From assembly GCA_028571685.1 (NCBI GenBank), contig CM053141.1:51086333-51150332 (forward strand): DNA of 64,000 nucleotides, in the 5' to 3' direction. The position numbers were made by a program, and so were the translations under genes. Shown in pieces: positions 47,266 through 59,159 of the stretch (its first letter is position 1; every line of letters begins with the position of its first letter). The notes beneath the pieces are model-generated. The model worked only from the letters and a program-made list of their open reading frames with translations, searched no databases and had not been told where the DNA came from. The stretch is from Heterohyrax brucei. Lineage: Eukaryota; Chordata; Mammalia; Hyracoidea; Procaviidae.

Positions 47266-49758
47266 GAAATAGCAGACCTTTATAAAGAGAACTACAAACA
47301 CTTACTACAAGAAACTAAGAGAGAGTTATGTAAATGGAGAAAACTACCCTGCTCATGGATAGAAAGACTTAACATTGTGAAAATATCTATTTTACCCAAA
47401 GCAATCTACTTATATAATGCAATCCTAATACAAGTTCCAGTGACATTTTTTTAATGAGATGGAAGAACAAATTACCAACTTTGTCTGGAAAGGGAAGAAG
47501 CCTCGGATAAGTACAGCATTACTAAAGAAGGAGAACATACTGGGAGGCCTCTCATTACCCAACCTTAGAACTCATTACACTGCCACAGTAGTCAAAACAT
47601 TCTGGTACTGGTACAAAAACAGACAGATAGATCAGTGGAACAGAATCGAGACCCTACAGATGACATCATCTACCTATGAATAGCTGATATTTGACAAAGA
47701 CCCTAAGTAAGTAATTAAGCTGGGGTACAAACAATCTCTTCAACAAATGGTGCTAGCAAAATTGGATATGCATCTGCACTAAATTAAAACAAGACCTGTA
47801 TCTTACACCTTATACAAAAACCAACTTGTATTGGATAAAAGACCTAAATATCAAATCTAAAATGATAAAGTTCATCCAAGAAAAAGTAGGAACAACACTG
47901 GAAGGTTTAACACACAACGGAGACAGACTTCAAAATCTGTCAAACAAACCACAAACAACAGAAGAGAAAATAGATAAATGGGAACTACTAAGAATCAATC
48001 ACTTTTGCTCATCCAAAGACTTTATTAAGAAAATTAAAAGGCCACCTATAGAGTGAGAAAAAATATTTGGCAACTCTATGTCAGACTGATGCCTGATCTC
48101 CATAATCTATAAGGTACTACCAAAGACCAACAAGAAAAAGATAAATTATCCAATTAAGCGATGAGCAAAGGAGATGGACAGACACTTCTCTAAAGAAGGG
48201 AACCAGGCAGCCAAAAAACACATGTGGACATGCTCATGATCACTAGCTATTAAAGAAATTCAAATCAAAATGACAATGAGATACCATCTCACCCTAACAA
48301 GGTTGGCCATGATCCAAAAAATGCAAAACACTAAATGCTGGAGAGGCTGTGGAGAGACTGTAACTCTCCTACACTGTTGGTAGGAATGCAAAATGGTGCA
48401 ACCTCTTTGGAAAGCAATCTGGTGCTCCCTTAAAAAATGGATATAGAGATACCATTTGACCCAGTAATTCCACTGCTTGGAATACATCCTACAGAATCAA
48501 GACCTTTTACACCAACTGACACACGCACATGAATGTTCATTGCAGCACAGTTCACAATAGCAAAAAGATGGACTCAACCCAGCTGCCCAACAACAGAAGA
48601 CTGGATAGGTAAACTATGGTATATATACTCAATGGAACGCTATGCAATGATAAAGAACAACGACGATAGCAGGAAACATCTCTTAACCTGGTTTCAACTG
48701 GAGGACAACATTATGTTGCGTGAAAATAGTCAGCGACAGAAGGACAAATGTTGTACGAGACCCCTACGATAAGAACTTAAAAGCAGATTCATGCATAACA
48801 TAAAAGATTCTTTGATGGCTGCAAGGGTGGGGAGGGCAGGAGGGTTTAGATTAGATAGTTGTTAGAAATTTGGTTGGGTGAAATTGGTGACAGCATGCAT
48901 TAAAAAGAAGATCAATATTAACTGGGCTTGAAAACAACTTGTGTACTCCTCCCATCTTAACCCAATATTGCAAGCACAGAGTAGCTGGGGTGGGAGGCCG
49001 GGGACTGTGCTCTCAGGGAAAATCGAGGCCAATTGGCACAACTAGCATTTTGCTAATGAGGACTCTCCACACCCCACATTGGTTAGTGGCATCTGGGGTC
49101 TTAAAAGCTGCCAAGCTGCCTGAGGGTACAGTAAATGGTCCCAACTCAGCAGGTAATAGATGATCACCAAGGTCCATAATGAAATGGGGGAAAGAGAACC
49201 CAGAAGGCAGAGAGACCCACGTGAGTGGGTGTCTACATTGACTTGTGACCAAAAGAACCAGATGGTGCCTGGCCACCACCAGTGATAGCGATGATGGAAC
49301 TCACAAAGTTGAGTCTCACTGGCAAACCAAGTATAAACAGGGGTGCACCCTGAAATCTCCACTGAAAGACCACAGTTGATGGTCCAGGGACTTCAGGGTT
49401 CCCCTGGGAGCATGGCCCCTGGCCCTGATGCTGCCCCTGTCCATAAATCATAACGAAGGTCAACTTTTCGGACAGCAACAGATTGGCCTTGGTGAAGCAG
49501 AAGGACCATATTGTGTGGGCATTTTATGGTTCTAGGCATTTATAAGAGGTCGTCCTGTTGACCTTACACTGGAAGAAGGGGAATGGGTGGAGAGGAGAAG
49601 ATAGGAGACTGTTGGGAAGATGCGACATGTATGGAGCAGAAAGGAAGGGTGTGCTGTCACCGTGCAGGGAGAGCAGTAGAAGCTGCACATAGGTAAGCAC
49701 GCAAATTTATATGGGAATGTACATTTTCATTCAATCATATTAAAAAAAAAAAAGAAGA
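47266..49758 (+). mobile_element. L1-D, 5'-truncated sense L1
   Basis: Starts in the ORF2 region after the RT (cagacctttataaagagaac) and runs through the C-terminus and a long 3' UTR to a poly-A tail (49742-49758). A perfect duplication agaaaatttaggga flanks it (47252-47265 and 49759-49772). It is the best-preserved L1 end here. Confidence 0.92.
47459..47683 (+). pseudogene. L1-D ORF2 C-terminal fragment
   Basis: 74 open codons with FVWKGKKPRISTALLKKEN and GGLSLPNLRTHYTATVVKTF. Further pieces lie at 47826-48056 and 48533-48772 (KLWYIYSMERYAMIKNNDD), separated by stops. Confidence 0.88.
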
Positions 49759-49772
49759 AGAAAATTTAGGGA

Positions 49773-50245
49773 AAAAGAACAATAAACTTTTGTGCTCCTC
49801 TGATAATCATAGCACTGAACACTTCAAAACACAGGGCAGGCTGGCCAAAAAGACTGACATTTTTAAAGACTTCTCATTCAAGGTCAGATTCCTTATAATG
49901 AACACCTGTGATTTCATTTTCACTAGTAATATAAATTTTACAAGTAAGAGAAATGTTGGTTTTAACAGACAGTGTGTGGATTCAGGACACTGATAGGACG
50001 TGAGTGGGTGGTACTGTAATACTCGGTGTGAGACACTAATAGGTAAAGCAAACCGTGTCCACAGGGCCACGAGTCTGTCTTGTAGATACAAGCCATCTAA
50101 TGTAAAAACCTCTAAAGCTGGTCAACAAATGGTTTTTATTATCATTGTCATTTGCTATCATTTTATTTAAACTAGCATCCAGCCTGTTTTTAAAATCTTC
50201 AATATTTATCAATTTGTCATGTTTTTTAATTACCTGTACTACCAA
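49773..50245. other. Unassigned DNA
   Basis: No repeat is recognised between L1-D and the next SINE. Confidence 0.5.
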
Positions 50246-50410
50246 TGGCAGCCCTGGTGGCAAAATGGTTAAAAGCCATGGCTGTTAACCAAAAGCCTGG
50301 CAGTTTGAATTCACCAGACATTCTTTGGAAACCCTGTGGGGCAGTTCTACTCTGTCCCATAGGGTTGCTCTGAGTCAGAATCTACTGGAAGGCAATCTTT
50401 TTGGGGGGGA
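50246..50410 (+). mobile_element. AfroSINE
   Basis: Well-preserved sense copy: gcagccctggtggcaaaatg, gctgttaaccaaaagcctgg, ctgtcccatagggttgctct. Confidence 0.88.
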
Positions 50411-50797
50411 TTTATACCTCCCAAAGCACAGAGCTAGAAACAAGGATTAGAAATACATTTTCCTTTTCTCAAGGTTTTTTTTTTAACATGATTAACATAC
50501 AACAGTTTTTGTTCTTTGAGCCTAATAAGTGATTACTGTTAATATGAGCATGTCAACAGCATAGCGTCATTTTCTGCTAAACTGAGATTGTTCATTTGCA
50601 ACAACAAAGGTACCGCCACTCAAATAAAACAGTGAGACTACCACACAATGAATGTTATGTCTTGGAGGTGAAAGCCATTAAAGAGATGTGCTTTGTTAGG
50701 GAGCAAGATATATTTAGTTTTATGTGATTAGCTGGGTTACAGAGAGATGCAGAGGTGCAAGATAGAGAATCTCAACTGTGTATGAAGCTTAAAGTAG
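50411..50797. other. Unassigned DNA
   Basis: No repeat is recognised. Confidence 0.5.
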
Positions 50798-50992
50798 CCC
50801 CAGTGTTCAGTACTTAGCTGCTAGCCAAAAAGTCAGTTTAAGCCCACCAGCTGCTCTGAGGGAGAAAGGACCTGATGATCTGCCCTAGGAAAGGTTCAGC
50901 CTAGGAAACCTGATGGAGCAGTTCTACTCCACCCTATAGGATCACTATGAGCCAAAATGGACTCAACAGAAGTTGTTTGCTTTACTTTTCCA
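50798..50992 (+). mobile_element. AfroSINE, long variant
   Basis: The head (cttagctgctagccaaaaag) is followed by the long-variant block gagaaaggacctgatgatct, then atggagcagttctactccac and a tail. Confidence 0.75.
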
Positions 50993-51019
50993 ACAACAAA
51001 GATGAAGAACTGATTGACT

Positions 51020-51180
51020 AAGGCTGCCTGGAGAAGTCAGAGAAGACTCTCTGAAGAAGTAGTGCTTCAGCTGAGTCTTAACAAAGAACTAGATTTTCAT
51101 GCAGATGATATGAAGAGAAGGCCATCTCAATCCTGAGGCATGTATACAATATGTCAGAAGATTCACAAGTTAGGTAAAAA
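51020..51180 (-). mobile_element. Possible L2 fragment, antisense
   Basis: The order ctctctgaagaagtagtgct, tcagctgagtcttaacaaag resembles the inverted L2 3' region. Confidence 0.45.
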
Positions 51181-51324
51181 TCCAGACCTATGCAATTTAA
51201 GTTTTTCTATATGACTCAGTGTTTTTAAAAATCATGTGCCATGTACATTATTACTTTCATTGAATTGGATTTCGTTAAAAAATATTACCATAAAGGACAA
51301 ATATTTAGGTGAAGGTATATCACT

Positions 51325-51412
51325 GAATTCCACAGTAGGTTTCCAAGGAGTGCCAGGCAGATTCAAACTCCCAATCTTTTGGGAGCTGTAGTTCTTAACC
51401 ACAGGGTTTCCC
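51325..51412 (-). mobile_element. AfroSINE fragment, antisense
   Basis: Body and head only: tttccaaggagtgccaggca to ttaaccacagggtttccc. The tail half is lost. Confidence 0.7.
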
Positions 51413-52024
51413 AGTAGAAGAATATTTCATCATTAAAAAGAGAGGAAGGAAAGAAAAGAGGAAAAAATTTGTGTTTTTTTTTTAAATATACATTTCCTTC
51501 ACGATTAAATTGCAGAATCAAAATGATTCACTCCTGCATTAAAGATATTTCTTTCGAAAGAATACAAATTCTTCAGATTAAAACTGGAAACCACATTCAG
51601 GTAGACAGAGAAAAAATAGAAACTTGGTATTATGGTTTCCTATTTATTTCCTTTCATCCAATGATATTTTACAGATAAACATTATACAGTTTGATATATG
51701 CCCATAAAACCTTATTATGATATATAGACCATCTGTACAGAGTTTTCATTGCAACATATGGAGGACAGAAGGATTATCATAGTTGATGCCAAAACACATG
51801 ACAACTGCTGCTTCTTCACATTCTGTAAAGTCCATTATTCTGGAATAGTTTTTTGTTTTTTTTACCCTCCCTTATATAGAACTAATGTTCTTGCCCAAAG
51901 AAGTTCTAATCATTATTAGTGGATGCTACTTAGTTGGATGGTGTCAAACTCAGGAATTTTAAGAAATTTACATATTTCTCAAATCCAACAGTAAAGTCAC
52001 TATGGAAGTGATCTGCTTCCGTAG
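51413..52024. other. Unassigned AT-rich DNA
   Basis: No repeat is recognised. Confidence 0.5.
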
Positions 52025-52118
52025 AGATTACAGCCAAGAAAACAACATGAGGAAGTCATTCTCTATCACATAGGGTCTTGATGAACTGGAATACAATCTA
52101 TGGCACACAACAACATAC
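52025..52118 (+). mobile_element. Degraded SINE/RTE 3' end
   Basis: cacatagggtcttgatgaac and atggcacacaacaac resemble the shared SINE/RTE tail. Weak. Confidence 0.45.
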
Positions 52119-52624
52119 TCCTACACACAATTTAGAAGGAAATGAAATTTGAAGTGATAATTAATTTCAGTTACACTGTCAGTAGCTTTATTCAGAGGAT
52201 ACTTTGACCTATAAGAAATTCTTAAAACATGAACCTCTTTTCATTAGCAAATTGAAAAAAAAAAATTAAAACAGAAGTACTTAATTCTTAATTGCCAAAG
52301 TTTTTCTTTTGTAATTTAAAAATGAAAAATGTATGTTTTTTCATATAAAGTTCAACTTGTAAAGGAAAATTAGCCTTTTCTGAAATTAATATATAAATAA
52401 AAACCAGGCAAATTTCATTATGCTTTTAAGTTAGAGATAGTTTTACCTCTGCCTCAAGTATTTGTAATGATGATGAAGAGGATAAGGATTAAAGTATTAT
52501 TTTATATAGTACTCAGTCCACTAAGTCCTATGGAAATCCAATTGCTTGTTTAAATCCTATTTGAAATAAAGTCACAATAAATATTAATGATTAAATGTAA
52601 ATCCCTCAAACCAAGTTCAAGATG
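52119..52624. other. Unassigned AT-rich DNA
   Basis: No repeat is recognised. Confidence 0.5.
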
Positions 52625-52745
52625 AGTATTGCTTCCCATTTTGTAAGTGAGTAAAGTGGATAAGAGTGAGTGACTTGCCCAAAAACTTACCATCTGTAAA
52701 ATTTCCAGTTTAGAGTCCACTGCTGTACACTTCTCCCTGGATACC
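52625..52745 (-). mobile_element. MIR fragment, antisense
   Basis: cccattttgtaagtgagtaa, gagtgacttgcccaaaaact and tttagagtcc are in inverted MIR order. Confidence 0.6.
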
Positions 52746-52987
52746 CTGTAGTATTAACCCAGGTCTTCTTGCAGGTTAAGCTTCGGTGAGTTAAAAAATT
52801 TTAACAATAAAATATCAATTTCTAATTCTGCTTTTGCCACCCATTCTTCTCACTTCTGGGGTCATTTTGAGCTTCTCCTTTAGATTTGCCCTCACCTTCA
52901 AATTAGAGTAGTCTTGACCTTAAACAGAAAGAATAAAAGATTTCTGCCTAAAATCCCAGGGGTAGAGCAGCAAGTTGCCACTGTTTG

Positions 52988-53147
52988 GCTACTACTGGCA
53001 GTACAGTGGTTAAGCAATTGGTGGCTAACCAAAAGTTCTGCAATTCAAACCCACCAGCTGCTCCTTAGAAACTCTATGGAAGAAGCTCTATTCTCTCCTA
53101 TAGAGTTGCTATGAGCCAGAATCAATGCTACAGCAACAGTTTGCTGT
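52988..53147 (+). mobile_element. AfroSINE
   Basis: Sense copy: ggcagtacagtggttaagca, aacccaccagctgctcctta, gagttgctatgagccagaat. Confidence 0.8.
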
Positions 53148-53210
53148 CGTTTACCTAACTCTAAACAGAGTGAGGTACTCTTACTTTCAAAAGAAAAAGA
53201 AAAAAAAAAA

Positions 53211-53372
53211 CAAAACAAAACACTACTGTCTCATCGATTCCAAATCACAGCAACCCTACAGGACAGAACAGAACTGCCTCATACAGTTTCCAAAGAGTGC
53301 CTGGTGGCTTCAAACAGCCAAACTTTTGGTTAGCAGCTCTAGCACTTAACCACTACGCCACCAGGGTATCCA
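53211..53372 (-). mobile_element. AfroSINE, antisense
   Basis: Starts after an A/C-rich tract (53190-53222) and ends cactacgccaccagggtatc. All blocks are present. Confidence 0.85.
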
Positions 53373-53685
53373 CAACTTCCTTCCCACTGCAATATGTTCT
53401 TTGGTTGACTGTTTCTATGAATAGACTATGAGGAGACCAGGGGCAGAAATCACATAATAATGATTTTTATATGTCCATAGCATGGCACGTAGTACATATC
53501 CTAAAATGGTTGGCGACTTAAATTGCCGCAGATAATATGACCAGTAATGATGTAGATGGGATCAAAACCAAATTAGACCTAATTTCAAAATTAAAACTGA
53601 TTTTTTTTTTTTAACTCAAGGTTACTCTATAGTCTTAGAAAAAGAATACATTTTAAGTTGAAAGTCAATAAATTTGTTTAGTTCC
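53373..53685. other. Unassigned DNA
   Basis: No repeat is recognised apart from a T-run near 53600. Confidence 0.5.
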
Positions 53686-53834
53686 ATTTAGCAGTTAGAA
53701 TCCACCAGCCTACTCCATGGGAAAAAGATGTCACAGTCTGCTTCCATAAAGCTTTTATAGGTTTTATAGCTTAGAAACCCTATGGGGCAGTTCTCCTGTT
53801 TCCCACAGAGACCCTGTGAATTGGGATCAAGAGA
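53686..53834 (+). mobile_element. AfroSINE variant, partial
   Basis: gaaaaagatgtcacagtctg, cataaagcttttataggttt and accctatggggcagttctcc mark the variant with the atcttta block. The head is incomplete. Confidence 0.65.
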
Positions 53835-54239
53835 TGACACAGGAATTTTGATTGATCGATTGATCAACATGTAAGTGCATTGTTTTAGTGTTTTTCATTA
53901 CACAAATAAATTCAGATTAAGTAATTAATATCTTTACCTACATGCCAGTTCATTAACAAACAGCTAGAAAAGAAGATCCATTACTTATCTGGTCTGCTAT
54001 GAAACATTCTAGAAGGACACTTTCTTTGTAAATACTTGTATCTGTCTGATCTACCTTCCCTAAATCGCATCATTTTTTATTTGTGCTTTTCAATTAGGAG
54101 TCTCAGCTCTGAGAATAATCTGTTGTTGTAACTAATAATATTAATACTTGGTCTTCTATATATACAATATTTTAAAGTTAAAGCAACTGCGTTTTTCCAG
54201 GACTAACTTTTAACCCCCAGGTTCATCACATGTGTGATG
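53835..54239. other. Unassigned AT-rich DNA
   Basis: No repeat is recognised. Confidence 0.5.
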
Positions 54240-54700
54240 AATGTCAGTTTTTCATCGTAATGGCTTGGCTGTTTGCTGTGATGCTAGAAGCTATGTCACT
54301 GGGTTTTACAACACTAGAAGGGCCTTCAATAGTGGACAAGTTTCAGCAGAGCTTTCAGATGGACAGAGTAAGAAAGAAAGGTTTAGTAATCTATGGCCAA
54401 AAAAAGCAGAAAACAAAAGACCTATGCAACACAGAATTCCGTCTGAAACTTGGGACTCACTCACTTTGGACACATCATCAGAAGGGACCAATCAATGGCT
54501 GCAGAAAAGCATCAAATTTGGTAAAGTGGGAGGCCAGTGAAGACAAAGGAAATCCTCAGTGAGACGTATTGATACAATGGCCACACAATGCATTCAAACC
54601 TACCATCAATCATGAAGTTGGTGCAGGACCTAGTAACATTTCATTCTGTCATACCTGCATAGCCACAAACTGGAGCAAACTCAAAAGCAACTAAAAACAG
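54240..54700 (+). mobile_element. Internally deleted RTE (5' and 3' ends joined)
   Basis: 54240-54420 resembles the RTE 5' region (gctgtgatgctagaagctat, caagtttcagcagagctttc). 54465-54700 is the RTE 3' coding end and tail (actttggacacatcatcaga, tggtaaagtgggaggccagt, gcaggacctagtaacatttc). The endonuclease and RT between them are missing. ORFs of 110 and 99 codons in this interval come from the fused ends. Confidence 0.65.
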
Positions 54701-54854
54701 TAACAAAAACTTTTAACTTGTATATTACAGCACCAAGGGCCAGCTGACTTTCCTGGTTGTTAAACATTTTGATTAAAACCCCTCTTCTGATGTAGAATTA
54801 TTTATTCTGGTTTTCATACTGAACAATCTTAACAATAGGGAGAAACAAGCATTT

Positions 54855-54945
54855 CTGTCCCTATTTTATTAACATGGAATCCAAATCTCAGGGAGGTTAA
54901 GTAACCTTCTGAAGGCTCCTGCTGCTTAATAAATATTAAAAAAAT
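54855..54945 (-). mobile_element. MIR fragment, antisense
   Basis: ctgtccctattttattaaca followed by tctcagggaggttaagtaac resembles the inverted MIR core. Confidence 0.5.
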
Positions 54946-56538
54946 ATATGCAGAAATAGGCCAAAGTCCCCAGAAATCAGAACAACAAAAACACAAAACA
55001 AGTATCTTTCAATTTTTTTTTCTTAGGATCCACATGACAAGAAAACTCTCCCCAAAGGTCTTTCCTTGTGTTTTTCTGTCTCAAGGATTAGAAAAACATA
55101 GACTTCATCATGTAAGTTGAATGCAGAGATTAGGAAAGAACATCTACTGGTACAATAATTAAAGACCACAGACATGATTATTATAGTAAAAATAAGCAAA
55201 ATATTGTGAAGTTTCCACATGCTTTACAGAATCTAAGACTTTAAAAGTGACACCTAAGTAAGGAAATAGTCTACTCTTTCAATGAAGTCAAGCAGAGTAA
55301 AGACTGGCATGGGCTTTTAAATTCCCTCTTTCATTCCAGCTGAACCAATGAATGCTTCTTAAAAATTAAAGTTCACAATATCTCCTTTTCTTTACTATCA
55401 AGAAGAAAAAGAAGTTCCTTGTGAGATGTTAATATAAGATTGTATTTTTTCCTAGTCCCATGAACTCAAGAACCCCTTTCTTAAATACTTTCTTTCTTTA
55501 CTACACACTAACTCTAAAGAACAGAGGATGTACTCTCATGCCCCACTAAAAACACAAACAACTGCATTTCACTTTTATTCTTTCAATATTCGACAGACTA
55601 CTAATTACTAACTAGGTAGATAATGAATAATGAGGACAAATCAGAGCCCAGATAAAGCCAGTTTCAATGTCTTTGTTGAATGACTGAAAGGTGGAGGCAG
55701 AGGTACAGTTCTCTATGGCTATATCCCCTAACAGTGAGGTTATCCAATGTATCTTATTTGAGAAGTACTCTCCTGCCCACCTAACATGGGTTAAGGTAAT
55801 GAAGGAAATACTGGGTATCTTGGGGAAAGATGAGTAACCAGCAATGACTATGGAAAAATCCCTAAATGAGAAGCAGTTTAAAACCAAGTCATTTTGATCA
55901 GATCCAAATGCTTTCTTGGGCAAAACACCAAATTACAATAGGCAAAATCAAAAGTACCCACTTAAATTTAAAAACTGCTGAAAATAAATATTTTCTCATA
56001 TGATAAGCTCTTAAAGAAATTTAGTTTTCTCCACAATAGCCAAATCACCTTTTCCATATGAACAGCTTTACCACCAAGTTACCTAAACTGTGATGTTAAA
56101 GGCATAGCCCCTTAGCACAGGGCTAAGTCTACCCAGTGCTTCCTCCCTAATTGTAAGGAGTTACAGTACCACCTACAAAATTAGAAGAAAGCATCCATAT
56201 GAGAATGTCCTAACTTCTGGTATAAACTTCTGAAATTTCCTAAATTCTTCAACTTCAATAACTCACTAGAAAGTACTCACCCAAAAGTTGTTCTACGCAC
56301 AGATAGGAGTTATCACAGGGAAACAATGCCAATTAGTATCAAAGGGACAGACACATAAGAAGTCTATGAGGGATATAAACCCCAAACTTCCGTCATCTTC
56401 AGAATGTGCTACCTTCTGGCACTGATGCATGGGAATATCCACAGAGAATGACCAAGGTGGAAAGCTCACCTGAGCTTCAGCGTCCAGACTTTTTACTGGA
56501 GCTGTAGTACACAGCTATGGTCTGAGGGGCCCACCTCA
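54946..56538. other. Unassigned DNA
   Basis: Longest stretch without a recognised repeat in this half. A minus-strand ORF of 103 codons lies at 55612-55923; I do not recognise a domain and see no convincing exon signals. Confidence 0.45.
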
Positions 56539-56562
56539 GCCAGCCAAGTGCCATCAAGTCGA
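56539..56562 (-). mobile_element. Ultrashort SINE-tail insertion (24 bp)
   Basis: gccagccaagtgccatcaag plus tcga, flanked by the perfect duplication ggcccacctca (56528-56538 and 56563-56573). Only the last 24 bases of the tail are present. Confidence 0.8.
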
Positions 56563-56573
56563 GGCCCACCTCA

Positions 56574-56899
56574 AGCCAATCATGATCCTAAAATGTCAGG
56601 TGTGGTGCCAGGGTCACAACGTCAATAACAAAGGCACTCTGGTAGCTCAGCAAATTCCAGGATTCGTGGATAACTTCCAGAAGGAAGGAACTGGGGCCAG
56701 CTGTCTTCCTGGGCAAGGCTCTGTACTGTGCTATACGATGCTGTTTGTAATTTTACAGCTCTATTCATTGCAACTAAACAATAATAAATCTTTTAGTTTG
56801 TAAACTTAATCACTAAAGTTTTCTAGGAGTTTGCTAATTTTCCCACATCAAGGTGGAAATGTATAGATGAGATGGCCTTTACAGTATTTTTCTGGTTAC
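56574..56899. other. Unassigned DNA
   Basis: A 73-codon ORF at 56582-56803 has no recognised domain. The sequence looks like decayed repeat DNA but no family is assigned. Confidence 0.4.
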
Positions 56900-57017
56900 T
56901 CTAAAGGACAATATAACTGCGCTACATGGTTCCCAAGAATGTCTCTTGGTAGATTAAAACTGCCGACCTTTTGGGAAGAAGCTACAACATGTAATCACTA
57001 CACAACCAACATTTCCC
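56900..57017 (-). mobile_element. AfroSINE fragment, antisense
   Basis: actgccgaccttttgggaag and cactacacaaccaacatttc show the inverted head. The tail half is decayed. Confidence 0.65.
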
Positions 57018-57029
57018 TTTGGCTACTCT

Positions 57030-57200
57030 AGGTTCCTTGGTGGCGACGTGGTTAAATGCTATGTCAAATAACCAAAGGGTGGGCTATCCAAATTTGCCAG
57101 GCATTCCATGGTAATTCTAGGAGGCAGTTCTACCTGGACCTATAGGGTCACTATGAGTTCTAATCAACTTGATGGCGCTGGCTTTTTGCTTTTTTAAGTT
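57030..57200 (+). mobile_element. AfroSINE
   Basis: Sense copy: cttggtggcgacgtggttaa, ctatagggtcactatgagtt, aacttgatggcgctggc. Confidence 0.8.
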
Positions 57201-57931
57201 GCTCTAGTAAATACAGATACACAAAATGTCATGTTCCTGAATTTTCCTGTCTCTTTATGCACTTACAGTTTTAATATCTGTATTCCTGTATCTATGATAA
57301 AAACTGATAAAATCATAGAGATGAATTAAGAGAAAGTGCCTGAAGATGAAGCAGTGCTGACCCAGAAGTCAGAATGAGCTGAGATTTGAATGCAATGTTT
57401 AATGAATAGGAAGCACAAGTGAAGTCACTTGTCTCTCACTTGTCTATTATCAACCTCATCAGAAAGGTTAATCAGGTCCTGATCCTAAACGACTGGCTTA
57501 ACTCATGTCTGAAATTACTTGAAAATCATACAGCACTAAATACACTTAAAGGAAAAAAAAATTGAGGCCTGCTCCAAGTCACATTACGTTACTAAAAAAA
57601 ACTATTATGAAGCTTACAATACAAAGTTACATTTTTAAATATGGCATTTTGTGGCTTTCAGGAAATGACTGGTTTCTATATTTAATGTTCGAAGAGCTTT
57701 GGAGCATTTTAAAGCCACTTAAATGGACAAAAATAATTTTAGCTCTACTTGAAAGATTAAATAAATATTTCTGTGGAGAGATGATTCTCTAGTGAAAGGG
57801 ACTGGCCATGCCAGTTTCACCACTTCCTTTTCAGTTAGTGACAGAATGCTAACTTAATTAAAAACAAAAGGTATTCTTTGGGGTGGCAAAACTGCTGGCG
57901 GTAATTCAGTTAGTAAGGGCTCTGTGTTATG
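57201..57931. other. Unassigned AT-rich DNA
   Basis: No repeat is recognised. A 76-codon ORF at 57562-57792 is considered chance. Confidence 0.5.
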
Positions 57932-58178
57932 TGAAGTCCTTGGGTGGTACAAATGGGTAAACGATCAGCGACTCAGCACCAGGTTGGTGGTTTGAATCTA
58001 CCCAGAAGTGCCTCAGAAGAAAGGCCTGGTGATCTACTTCTTAAAACCAGAAAGACCTGTTCCTCTCAAATCAATTCCGCTTCATAGTGATCACATTATT
58101 TTGAAAACCCTACTGAGTACAATCCCACTCCACACACATGGGGTCACCGTAAGTCAACGGCAACTGGTTTGTGTTCCC
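57932..58178 (+). mobile_element. AfroSINE, long variant, with internal SINE-tail insert
   Basis: Sense copy with the block gaaaggcctggtgatctact. At about 58058-58106 an antisense tail piece (ctcaaatcaattccgcttca) interrupts it before ttgaaaaccctac. Confidence 0.75.
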
Positions 58179-58399
58179 AATTCCATGTTATGCATCCCAT
58201 AAAACTGCACAGCCAAGGAATCCTAGCATGAAATCTGTGAATGAGCATGTTTGCAGTGAAGAAGTTATAGCCAGTGACTTCATAGGTTCTTAGCTTTCAA
58301 AATAACTTACCTGGAGTTCTTATGCCCACTCCCAAAGGACCTGTCAAAATAATCAAGTTTACCTAAGTTTTTTAAACTATTTTCCAAAAAAAGTAAGTT

Positions 58400-58560
58400 A
58401 AGCACTTAAATACATTAACTTCTTTAAACTTTGCCTTAACTCATGAGTTGGGTTCCATTATTCAGGCTTTACAGTTAAGAGAAGAAGGCACAGAGGTTTC
58501 CATAACTTTCCTTGAGTCATAAAGCTAATAAAATGTGGAGACACGAGTTACCCCGATAGA
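58400..58560 (-). mobile_element. MIR, antisense
   Basis: ggttccattattcaggcttt, agaagaaggcacagaggttt and ccttgagtcataaagctaat follow the inverted MIR core. Confidence 0.65.
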
Positions 58561-58807
58561 CAGATCCATGCAGGGAGAGGGACCAGGGAAGAAACAGAGA
58601 TAAGTGGTTGTAGTGGGGGGCAGATCTTTAAAAAAACAAAACAGAACTTTGGATTTGAAATAATACATTTAAAAATATTGAGTATAATTCACAGATGTAA
58701 AAATAAAGGAATGCTCACCCACACATAAATTACATGGAAAAATAATGATAATCATGCTTAGAATTTAACCATTATCTCTGCCCCACATAAATGATCTATA
58801 CCAAAAA

Positions 58808-58967
58808 AAAAAAAAGCATTGTTACGGAGTCAATTCCGACTCACAGAAATCCTATAGGACAGAGTAGAACTGGCCCACAGAGTTTCCAGGGAGCACCTAA
58901 TAGATTTAAACTGCTGACCTCTTGGTTAGCAGCTCTAGCCCTTAACTTCTAAGCAACCAGGGTTTCC
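58808..58967 (-). mobile_element. AfroSINE, antisense
   Basis: Well-preserved: cggagtcaattccgactcac, cctataggacagagtagaac, ctcttggttagcagctctag. Confidence 0.88.
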
Positions 58968-59159
58968 AAATTACCTATAGAAAGAGTGAAATTGAAGAAT
59001 CACTAATAAATTTTTGTTCTTGTTGACACTACTGGCAATGTCAATTCTACAGCTTAAGCATTTCTTAAACTTGCTTTGTTCTTTCCTCGACCATTTCTGT
59101 TGTAATTTCTCCTGTTTTAGACTTTGAAAGAGCTTTCCCACTGAGATAAATCGCCCTCA

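Noticed and set aside
54230-54562. 110- and 99-codon overlapping ORFs
   Set aside because: They lie entirely in the deleted RTE derivative and read different frames of it.
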